Below, piece by piece: positions 45,401 through 54,500 of a stretch of 64,000 nucleotides of DNA. A program made the translations under genes and the position numbers. Source of the stretch: Saccharomycopsis fibuligera x Saccharomycopsis cf. fibuligera (Eukaryota > Ascomycota > Saccharomycetes > Ascoideales > Saccharomycopsidaceae); assembly GCA_001936135.1 (NCBI GenBank), contig CP012821.1:868001-932000 (forward strand), read 5' to 3'. Numbering within the stretch: the first letter of the stretch is position 1; each line of letters begins with the position of its first letter. A model generated the notes under the pieces. It saw only the letters and a list, made by a program, of their open reading frames with translations. It searched no databases and was not told where the DNA came from.

Positions 45401-47661
45401 ACTTTACTGCTTATTAAACCATAAAAGGCTTCTTTTGTGACCTTGAAAGAACTCAACTGACAATCAAATAGTCCAGCTATCGCAATATCAGAAATCAAAT
45501 AACCCTCCCTAGCAATTTTGTTTGTCGTTTCTTCAAAATACTCAGAACTTTCAAGCATATCAGTATCCTTAATGAGTTTCATATTTGCCAGAGAAACTTG
45601 ATGCGGAGCAAATTTAACAAATTCGGCAGTCACTTCGTACATTTTTCGAGACAAATAACCAGGGTTCGAAAGTATTGTAATGCTGTAGGCATGATTTTGA
45701 GAGCTAAAAGCATACTCATCCAGTTGTGCGTTAGATGAAACTGAAAGACTTGTAGTGCTCGTTTTAGGTCTGTTTGTATCTTGGTTTGAGTTCAGGAAAT
45801 TAGACGAAATAAGGGACAGAGAAGATGCATTAGAAACAGACCCTTCTATACTTTCACAAAATACAGGAGATTCAGTAAGAGAAGCTTTCAAAGGACTAAA
45901 AATATTTAAAAGCTTGCTATACTCACCTTTAGTGCTTTGCATTGTTTGAATAATATTGTGGCCGATAGTTACAAAGGTCATATAAGCCTCAGAATGAAGA
46001 AAATATTTTGTAGTGAGATCTGCACCACCTGGTATATCAATGGCCAAAGTACGGATCGCATAAACAACAATGAAATATGAATAAAGGTCAACAGAAAAGT
46101 AATTATCAATCCAAAAGCAAAATTCTGGATACATTGTTTGTGGTTGAAGAGCAAAAGCATGAGCTAAAAAATGCACTTTAGTATGTTCAATTAGTGGGCT
46201 ATGCAACGAGCTTGAGGATTTTGTGTAGCATATATCCTTGATAGCATAATATGTTGATGATAAATGTTCAGTCGCAAAGCGAACAATATAATGATCGGGC
46301 TCAAAAGAAAGGATTGAGGTGGAAACGGCCAAGATTACAGAGAAACTTCTCAAAAGTAAGTTTTTCTCATTTATCAGTAAGTCATTTCCTGTTTCAACAA
46401 GTTTTATCAAAATAGAAACCATTTTAGTTTCCGTGACAGTAAGCTCGTCTAACTGATCTTGCATCTCGTAGTCATTTACTTCACCCTGACTTCTCAAATG
46501 ATTAAAGCACCTTTGCGACTCTGGTTTCAGCATTAAAATAAAAGTGATTAATGAAACATAATTGAGAAGAAAAACAATTGGTGCCAGTTGACCATTTAAA
46601 GATGGTTTGATGGTTTGTTCATGAATAGTTTCAAAAAACTCTTGAAATTTATTCATGAAATCAGTGTGCTCTAAAAACTCAGTAGGATACTTCTTAATCC
46701 AACCTAATACACTCAAGGCATAAAAGAAAGAAAGCACCTGCTGAAAGAGCGGAGAGTTGTGAAACAGCTTGAGCGTTTTCAAGGCAAGAATATGAATCTC
46801 TTGAAACTTGTGTGGCTCACAAGACATAAGTGCGAGACACTCAAAATAGCCATAGTGCATTTTGCTGTCCCTCATTGAATAGAGGCAGTCGGAAGTAAAT
46901 GGTGGATTTTCGCAAATGGATAAGTTGACGCTATGATGACGATGATGATGATGACGGTGGTGGTGACGATAGTGATGTTTATGGCTCTGCTGCTGAGTCT
47001 GGCTGTCATTAACAATATTACTGTTCCTTTCTGCATCTTTGGTCAAGCGGACAAATACTATGTTTGCGAATAGCAACGAATCGGTTTCGGAAATAAAGGA
47101 AATAATTTGATCAATAAAAAAATCGGCAGAAGACTTGTTATTTTGGTGAAAAGCAGCAGAAATATTATTTTTCAGATAATATCTCTCTTTACTACTTTCT
47201 TTAGTATTTTCCTCAACGCTTAAGTACACTGCTAGAACAGCTTTTGCTTCATAACAAGAACGGCAGCGAATTAAAGCTTCTAGCAAGTCTGCCATTAGCT
47301 CTCTAGAGAAAATGCCTTTATAAATCAGGCCATCATTGGTGCCATTTAGCAGACTTACTAAGTCGTTAAGTGCTGTTAAGATCAAGTAGCTGATAGCTTC
47401 TTCAGTATTGTAGTTTGTCAACAAATGTACGTAGTTTTTGAATATTCTCGGAATATGTGCTCGTTGCCGGCAAAAGCCGTTTATGATTTGAGATGTCTTG
47501 ATGAAAAAACTGTTGCCAATAGCTGTTTCTGGTGACACATGCTGAGTTACAAAGCTCTTGAGGATATTATCTAACTGATTAAACACAGAATTAATTGTTT
47601 TGGCAAAAATTGCCTCGCTTGATGTGTCCAGACTTGAGGCCATTTTGGTGACGGATGCCAT
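39412..47661 (-). CDS. Ras GTPase-activating protein, neurofibromin/IRA family (copy a)
   Basis: 2749 residues, one exon. The centre holds a RasGAP domain, with the likely arginine finger at Arg1394 (LRSTNLTTK) and the FLRFVCPAI motif near residues 1500-1508. After it comes a Sec14/PH-like module as in neurofibromin (YYIVVDCT, then ITPRYVIYGKNKTHKIKF), and long helical regions lie on both sides. It stimulates GTP hydrolysis by Ras and so lowers adenylate cyclase/PKA activity. S. cerevisiae Ira1 and Ira2 are about 3000-3100 residues, so this is somewhat short. A His-rich tract lies at about residues 226-243. It includes CTG codons (39424-39426 and 40459-40461) that are probably Ser. The paralogue lies directly upstream on the same strand. 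The start MASVTK is supported by alignment of the following segment with the paralogue. Confidence 0.93.
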   Translation of the reverse strand: MASVTKMASSLDTSSEAIFAKTINSVFNQLDNILKSFVTQHVSPETAIGNSFFIKTSQIINGFCRQRAHIPRIFKNYVHLLTNYNTEEAISYLILTALNDLVSLLNGTNDGLIYKGIFSRELMADLLEALIRCRSCYEAKAVLAVYLSVEENTKESSKERYYLKNNISAAFHQNNKSSADFFIDQIISFISETDSLLFANIVFVRLTKDAERNSNIVNDSQTQQQSHKHHYRHHHRHHHHRHHSVNLSICENPPFTSDCLYSMRDSKMHYGYFECLALMSCEPHKFQEIHILALKTLKLFHNSPLFQQVLSFFYALSVLGWIKKYPTEFLEHTDFMNKFQEFFETIHEQTIKPSLNGQLAPIVFLLNYVSLITFILMLKPESQRCFNHLRSQGEVNDYEMQDQLDELTVTETKMVSILIKLVETGNDLLINEKNLLLRSFSVILAVSTSILSFEPDHYIVRFATEHLSSTYYAIKDICYTKSSSSLHSPLIEHTKVHFLAHAFALQPQTMYPEFCFWIDNYFSVDLYSYFIVVYAIRTLAIDIPGGADLTTKYFLHSEAYMTFVTIGHNIIQTMQSTKGEYSKLLNIFSPLKASLTESPVFCESIEGSVSNASSLSLISSNFLNSNQDTNRPKTSTTSLSVSSNAQLDEYAFSSQNHAYSITILSNPGYLSRKMYEVTAEFVKFAPHQVSLANMKLIKDTDMLESSEYFEETTNKIAREGYLISDIAIAGLFDCQLSSFKVTKEAFYGLISSKVIIDNFKYHIFCASITFMKLLVGELMNQSLSDSKNPIQFAFAQQYISTVYEKYLLDLDLEKLFGEYDSDKTRLFVELLKFYETFLFVFLCTASIQTYETVKVITKTFIGFLELKNGFCEGLREEISFDFFKAIADDKDVIVKSKRFFQKKLKGLYVRKIIKSIETLSHALDLAHSRLQSIFLSLETSESELEYLLSFSTFIANMCGLETSTEQCNGNHLETEFVDEMFTLLADADPQKRRIAQNILADEVHPDCAILIYKVLVVELKGLARRSTTGIFIHERTETILSFVYILDHLLKRLPEAILFQNSERIIDISDSLTTIISNQYGLFIKKQIGELNPADIALSYSDIKISVIKFLNVLFRKHSELKIEGTYLLWKNEMLYILTNWLDLCFFKDESNFLTKLIQSYGGQELDIAQTDDYAIKVARLFKEVVINLLDSISSLTTNLPIIRANIVHIKEVSIFRTVMLGKYYNIYSRVLEKAVLDTRGTVPFDNNSLQQNAGFTSAENETIASETISILSNLTRSNYDVGTNYMFNLIKNNNIVLKNAFLKILKNMLLGLKHTNEMEQLVQTRSFLQFAQEAICNSHYLISIREAAHTIDVGRVSDALLNIFEATNTTKVSLQTLIDYDLKLCMKPLDMLRSTNLTTKILSLVAKRYCTDYLRNTAGHVMDILNLKQDYFEANLYHGENQVDKDNSDKYFHYLKLLVNAICGSKDKVPAVFKAVCFSLRRSALAVTNDDSTGSSLIRTLFFLRFVCPAIANPEDLGFVTGNCNSKAKRCYIQLTKALQSASNGNLTKEKFPYFEGREAEMQILCDTVTEFINDISLVEISAVQTSQELREVNEHDINVIYTFMVNNAQGFRKAFTNPRFSKFSLAKQHKLYSKVESMFGGLSYRNLVFYPDVGEFIRKHRDKYGHLFDLVYRSLQTPEFYDTIGAPYMREGLAKDGTQVFVFTYAFFKDLKCDPKIVAARLFQAFCSLTTDKYYIVVDCTMYSDLLSTSRFDDLMTTINALAPPELANKCTGVIYVNISDKLEKFVSNSLEKWSKSEKFFFNPRFVKYSFLSVFDDEKIINSLNLSDWTYNVLEGGNDLINEVLCIEENNTGQASPINLRITPRYVIYGKNKTHKIKFAGISKAFKTVNVEPLIDWKNMTETHDKELTGTFEVYLTLFEDKLYFASFKRQEIVRNYYLNLSRYPESVYNDTCKLQKAQKPLVLHELLGEVFVSIGIGLLADSESSRQISYELLYLMQGYLTFSNTNKLVWAFPVTAPPADYCAVGNFATRAARDNRHLTADIISAFCYILANIPLPDPNGYKISTILCPWIDNLYEHVFLNSGVNGPEIVQNIISVMLKQTADRGSASIMMHPHIWRKLLLNDAFVGIIIEEVVKEVLNKELSNESWDNLVTLVTMYPTHKVCNDIIDHLINGTKLSKSIRGQSSRSELYLIKICFLLKACVRLFFDQAFLVKKFLPQILFICSVYHRAGTQKTKDLVRQLMVNTVNTLALFRTLSEGSNIALKNVTKILNLDKGEYIFGLNSNSTNFLENDSKQTSAEFNSNYYASKPLNGIIADILTIPEFIHSGESRNWGSRLVNLTTRLVCHDDSVFQLQGVRLLGHLSHLGVDDLFVKQYLLNIFRCMTDGSMDHAMFATIILMWINLGKIAEGLSNESIYHRIILWLGLLLIRYDNILLFNCGFFIVIGAFTSFSKKGIYKIEDIWNKTLREESIVISTMTNEITWNRWEFELQGDAFLCFLSCKVLAARRMMNYLSQAATLASNRINNERKLFEENSDYKVNLDCFAAMIPIYLACNNFEEFQILIDSTGLKSDFSYFKVGSELFVPKIFIDFMLSGSQTANLTLIILSKLFVMDDISLKMKVRFLQLVNYLTSKNAFITELIFPIISDDCLKICKMKEAKLDVVQTINNIQIRASIILKQPKYHDAKAKPLHQEYLAQCGIKWETIDLKFSYDESLSQENFEDFVKSSNTLILCRALKDADEKALHRF

Positions 47662-47900
47662 GCTGCGAACTAATGCGGACTTAACTGCTGCGCTCCGGTA
47701 CAGAAGACAGAAACGGAGATCAGCACTGGAGGATAAACAACCGATGCTTAAGCAAACAGTGACAGAAAACGGTGGCGATAAGAAGATGAAATGTATGTTT
47801 TAAGTGATTTTATTCTTTGGTATATGAGGCCATCTATATGAATATCTTTCCATTAGATTGGCCGCTGGGGAGGAAAGAAGGTGGCGGTAAATACTTTTCC

Positions 47901-47938
<38 letters not shown>

Positions 47939-48548
47939 CGTTTAAGTTTTTTGTTTTCCTTGACGTTCTTCTAGAAGCGACTTCAAAGAAAGAAAAATAA
48001 CCGAAAAATGGGTGTCACTTACACACTAAAAGACAGGTATTCGTAGTAATATTATTTTAAAGGCTTTCAAACAGAAGTACAACAATAATACAGCCATTAA
48101 GCACAAACTAAAGGCTTGAACAATAACAACAACAATAAAAGGAAAATGAAAGAACGAACAGTTGACACAAAAAACAGTAAAATGAACGCCTAAATTGAAG
48201 TGAACAAAAAAAAAAGGTAACAATAAAAAAAACACAACAATTTATTGTACCGGTGGAAACCGACAAAAATGCTAAAAAAGTGTGACGACTTAGCCATCAA
48301 AGAAATCTTGCGACGTTAAATTGTGACTGTTGCTCTTTCACGAAACGGGATGTTTTCCAGAATCAAATAAGGCCGATCCCCTCGATGACTGTGTTTTTAT
48401 GCTTGCTAACGCATGCCGTGCATATTGGCGGTCGAGACGTATGGATAGTCGATGTTGTCTTCAAAAACTGAGCAATCCTGTTCGAGATAACAGCAGCCTG
48501 TGGAGAGAGATGATCTGTGCTAACTTAACGCTTTTATCTTCTCCCAAA
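47662..48548. other. Spacer between the two RasGAP genes
   Basis: 887 bp holding the promoter of copy a and the 3' UTR of copy b. A run of 36 T lies at 47903-47938, about 240 bp upstream of the copy a start, and further T/A-rich stretches follow. Poly(dA:dT) tracts of this kind commonly exclude nucleosomes in yeast promoters. Confidence 0.7.
47903..47938 (+). repeat. Poly(T) tract of 36 bases
   Basis: Uninterrupted T run (A on the coding strand) in the copy a promoter; possible nucleosome-excluding element. Confidence 0.88.
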
Positions 48549-51500
48549 TCAGAAAATATATTCAGACTTGGACTCTTTATACTTTAAGAGAAGATAAATT
48601 GTTTTGGTTATTGAAGATGTTCTAAACTGTTCTGCACTTTGATGATCAGCAAGCTTGTCAGAATGCTCTCCGAATCCAAACAAATCTAAAGTGTAACCCA
48701 GTTCTTGCAACACCTTCTCATATACTGGCTGTTTAGCATAATTCATGTGGAATAATTGACCCGCAATAGCTTGAATCTCATTTACCAAAACAATCATTTC
48801 TAACTTGCTGTCTTCTTTCTCGCAGATACTCATGCAAGCCTTATCAATCAATGGGTAGACTAACTCAATAACACCACGGTTTTTGTCAGCAAGGTATCTT
48901 ATGAGTCTCAAATATCTAGTTCTCCATCTAATATCCACAGACTCAAGACAGAAGAATTGAGAGATGATAATCAAACTCAAATTTGCTTTTCTGGTATTGC
49001 TCAATAAAAATTTGACAATCACCTCTGAGACATTATCACCGCCACCCAATTTGATGTCCGGACAGTCTTCAAATCCCCCATCCGCAAGGAGTTGCTTAAA
49101 CTGCTCTTCGGAATCATGACCGATATAAAGCGGCACTAGAACAGAAAGGGCATCTAAGTTGAAGTCGGTGTTATTTGCTATTGCCACTTTTCTGGCATTA
49201 ATCAATCTGATAGACGCCAACTCTAAAGTAAAAAGTATCAATGAAGATCTAGCCAATGAATAAGCCCATGCTTTTGAAAAGAGAGAAGCAACCAAAATGT
49301 CACTATCAACAACTAACGTTAATTGTCCTTTGGTAAGAAATTTAGCTAAAAGTGGGCGAGCAGCTTCTGCTTTGCGATTGATAATTTCCCACATATCACC
49401 ATTGTCTAAAAACTTTCTAGAATTCAAGGTTATGATTGTTTTGGAAAATACAAAAAAACCAGATTCAAACATAACTATGTTATTGTAAAAGCAGAGAAGA
49501 GTTCCTATCATGATAATAATCTCAAAAAATACCGACTCATTTTGAAGACCTTCGAGAACTTTTCCCAAAATAAGAAAATATGAGATTACAGTAACCATTG
49601 AAACGTTTTTCTTGTCCGCTCTTTCAATATACTCCCTGATTTTGAGCAAGTAATTTTTCATAAACAAGTCATTGATACCCATAGTAGCTAAATAACCCAT
49701 GAGCCTCAAACTTTTAATTTGGAAGAGAGAATCTTCGTTTTCCATCAAGTTGCCGCTCAATTTTACCAACTCTGTCACCCACAAGTTTCCAACTTTGCTT
49801 TCCCTATATTCGGGAATCGAAAGGACATCAATGATATGAGTGTTGATCAATTTTGCGGTAAAATACTTTGTGTGATATTCAGTAACAGATTGCTCTGGAT
49901 CGGCATCATATAGATACGTTGAGTTCCCATGAAGCCCATATGCAAATGCTGCTTTCTTGCTAGTCAACCATTTTACAATATCTTTGAGTTTTGCTCTACT
50001 TGCAATGGACAAGCTTTCGTTAGTAGCTAAGGTGTTATAGCAGTTGATCGTTAATTGATGAATTAACGATTTAATATGACGAGTACCAGTTCTTTGGAAA
50101 ACCGAGCAGATAAACAAAATTTGAGGCAAAAACCTTTCAACAAAGAATACTCTGTCAAAGAATAAAGTTATACAAATTTCCAATAATGCGCGCACTTTAA
50201 TCCAGTACAACTCAATTCTAGAGTTCTGGCCTATGATTGACTTGGATAATTTAGCACACTCTATCAACTGGTGCAAAACTTCATAGCACGCTTTCATGTT
50301 TGGGTTGGATGCCATCAATGTGATAAGATTGTCCCAATTGATATTTGATAATTCTCTATTAAGGACTTCTTTAATGGTTTCTTCAATAAGGATTTCAACG
50401 AAAGCCTCTTCATCAGCAATTTTCTTCCAAACACCATAATTCAATTTAACTAGATCTGTTGGAACAGTGGGAATATTTTTTACAACAGAAGCAATAAAAC
50501 TCTGTGTAACCTCGGGGCCATTAATTTTATCGTTTAAAAAAACCTGTTTATAAATAGAATTTAACCATGGAGACATAAACAATAAAATATCATGTGCCTG
50601 GGAATGTGCAAGTATACCTTCATTTTTTTTAACAATATAAATGAAAGCATTAGCAACATCAGTGGTAAGATGGGGATTGTTATTACAAATAGCAGTCGAG
50701 ATGGTTGAGACATTTAAGTAACTCTTTGGTGGATCGAATGCTGGATTAAGCTCAGCAACTTCTGATTTCTTATCTGTTTTGAAATGATGTTGAAGTTCAA
50801 ATAACAAATCGTGAGCATTTCTTCTAATTTTCTCACTATTATTCAAAAGACCAAGACCAACAGAAAGTAAAGCCTCACCCAATAATTCCTTAGTATTCAC
50901 TTGTCTGTCTGAGAATGCTAATCTTTTATTAGCATTGTAAACATTAATTTGGTAGTTACCAATGTTCAAATAGAAGGTGCTTATAATCTCTTTTCTTTTG
51001 AAACTTGCAAACTTCAACTTTTCGCCCATTAACCCAGAATATACCTCGAAGCTCCCTGCCAAGTCGGCACTTGAACTTTCCTTTAAGTCTTTCCAGTCAG
51101 TCAATGTTTCGAAATTAACAACTTTGAATGACTTGGCGAAGCTTCCAACTTTTATCTTTTTGGATTCGCCAACACTATATAAGACATATCTATCAGTAAG
51201 TTTTAAGCTAACAGGGTATGTTTTATTAGCCTTTTCATCATGATAAACAACATCGTTGACAAAGCTTCTACCACCTCTACTAACACTGTACGTCCAATCT
51301 GATAAATTGAAAGACTCGATGACTTTAATATCTTCAAACACCGATAAGAAAGAGTATCTGATAAATCTTGGGTTCAAAAATTTTAAGTTAGAGCTCATTC
51401 TGGTCTCTAACAGCTTCATTAAGCTAGGAGCAAAGACACTGCTGACATTGATATAAGAAACACCTGCACACTTCTCAGCTAACTCATCTGGTGTTAATTT

Positions 51501-54500
51501 GATAAGAATAGAAATCATGCTTTTTAAGACGTCTGCTGCCTCAGGCTCGTTATGCAAGGTACAATCAACAACCACATAATAAGTAGAAGTAGACATTCTG
51601 GATAGCGATTGTAAGCATCTGGCAGCTAAAATCTGAGGGTCAGTATTCAAGTTTTTGAAGTATGAGTAGGTGATTGCAAAAACTTGAGTGCCATCTTTAG
51701 CAACACTTTCACAAAGGAACTTATTTTCAATTATTTGTTGAGTTAAAGGATTATGCAAAGATCTGTTGATCAAATCATAAAGCTCAATGTACTTGTTTTT
51801 GTTACTTTTAATGAACTCCGATACGTCTGGATAATAAAGAATGTATTTGTAACCAATATCTTCCAAATTCATGTCCATAAGCTCATAATAACTATAAGTT
51901 TGGTGAATGTTTCTAAGCATTTTGTGAGTACCTGAGCAAAGCATTTCTCTTAGATCTACTGCATGATTAACGACAAATGTATAAATCACTTTGAAATCAT
52001 GGAGGTCTAGTAACTCGTTGAGGGTCTTGGCAGATTTTGGTATGAAAATATCAACGCTTGATATGTTATCAACAAACGTAGCGATCTTACTCACTAAGGA
52101 TTTGATTTCAATCTCTTTGCCTTTGAGCAATGGAAATTTATCTATATTTAATGTTCCGTTTGACGCATTTTGCAAAGCTTTGGTCAACAAAACAAAACAT
52201 CTTTTAGCTTGAGGAGTTGGTTCATAGTTAATCAAATCTAACTCTTCCGGATATGCAATTGCAGGGCACACAAATCTCAAGAAAAAGAAAGTTCCAATGA
52301 TTGTCAAACTCAATTCATTATCATTAGTGTATTTCATTACCAAGTTTCTCAAATTATAGCAGGTAGCTTTTAAAGCATCTGGAACATTTTCAAAATTATC
52401 ACAAATTGAATTGACTAGAAGAGTAAAGTAATGGAAAAATTTCCCTGAATCTTCGGCACTTATAGCGTCAGTACCTTGATAAAATTGATCAACCTCAAAA
52501 TAGTCCTCGTTAACAATAACAGAGTCAAGAACTTTACCGACACTGCATTTTAAGTACAGACCACCATACTTTTTACCAACCGAAGACAAAAGCTTTGTGG
52601 TCAAATTGTTTCTTCTAAGAATATCCAAAGGTTTCAAGCAAGTTTCAAGCTCATACTGAATAAGGTGTCCCAAACAGGTTTGTAATTTCCCGCCTCTGTC
52701 TAACACAGTCAACAAAGAGTTCGAAACATTTTCCATTTCGATGGTAGTAACAGAGTTTCTAACGCTAATCAAAAAGTTCGAATCACTGATACCAATGAAG
52801 CAAAACTGTTTAAAGTTGGGCGAATTAATTTTACTAGCTATTTGTACTGAGTTTGCAGAGTCACTGAAAATGTTCCTCAAAATTTGCAAAAATGCGCTTT
52901 TAATAGTGAGATTATCATCAGTAATTAAAGATAAGACATATCCTGAACCAATTTCGTAATTGGATTTAACTAAGTTACTGAGAACTTTAATTGTATTTCC
53001 CACCAATTTGTCACTCTCAACCAGCTGAATCCTTATCTTCTGCTCATTATGAGAGGATGCATTCATCACCCTCTCATCGCTCAAAGTTTTCCTCAAGATT
53101 CTAATCAATACATTGAAATAATTGCTAAACATGATTGTTCTAAAAATCGTTACTTCTTTTTCATAATTAATGTTTGGTCTCATAATAGGCAAGTTTAGTG
53201 AAACCAATGACAAGCAGCTTAGTAACTCATTGACAATGTCCTTGTAAGTGAAAGAAATCACAGAAGTATATGTATCGGTTTTTGAATATCCGGCACTAGT
53301 AATGAAAGACATTAAGAAGTTTACCTCATCCCTGAAAAAAGAGCCTTCTAACCAATGTAGCAAAACCTTGAAAATTTCATTTCTCCACAAAAGATGAGTA
53401 CCAGCTACTCTCATTGAACCAATGTGTTTAAACAATAAATTTAAAAGCCGCACAACTGATAGTTTGTTTTTTGCATAATCAACAGCAATCAGAACTCTTC
53501 TATCTGCTTCAACTTGGTGTCCAGCAGTATTAAAAAATTTAAACTGATGTTTCAAGATATCAATCAAAGTATTGGCAATAAATATAATGTTTGCGCTGCT
53601 TTGGAAAAGATTGATTCCCGGAAGCCTGCTAAACATTTTTTCAATGATTAAACTATATGAACGAATTAATTCTGAATCCAAAGTATCGAGCGCTTGAATT
53701 TCTGACTTTTTCAGAATTTTAGTCAAGTTGGCTCTAAAAGCTCTATAAGCAATAAAAGTCAAGTTTGGATGTAAGTTATTAGCAAGAATCTCTTTAGCAA
53801 CATTTCTCTTCTTGAGGTTGTTTTCTGATACCATAGATATTAATCCAGTGACAATTTCATAAGCTAAAGTAGATTTAACTTGCACTTCTGCGTCTTGGAG
53901 ATTTAACGAAACGTCAAAACCCAAACCTATACAAAGAAATGCGCAGTGGTTATAAAATGACTGGCTCTCAGCTATGCTCACGGACTGAACATAGAAGAAT
54001 CCTTTAATCTTCTCGTATGCTAAGCCAATGGCCTTTGATAAACCGGGGGTATTAGTATCAATACAGTCTAAGAGCAACTGGTTAATTTTCTTTTGAAGGT
54101 ACTTTTGACTTTTAATAATGAAATCATGGTTAGAGGCAATTGCCTGAATCAACTTCCAATTGAGTTTACTCCGTATTATCTCATTGAGAGGGGTTTCAAC
54201 AGCAAGTATAGTTGAATAAACAGCAACAATTTTTTTTATACTATTGAAAGTTTCAGCGGTACTGTCACACAAAACAATGAACAAGAAAGTTTCACTCACT
54301 TCTAAAAGTTCAAGGAATGCGTGTGTGCGAATAGACTCAGGATCCTCAAAAAACTTAGCAAAATTAATATCGTGCCAAATACTATTCATAAGTAGCTCTA
54401 CATATTGCATAGCGAACGTAATTTGATGAATTTGACCCTGGTTTTCGTAAAGCAAATGTCTAAGAAGGATATCTGTCCATTCCTTGAGAAATTTTAAATT

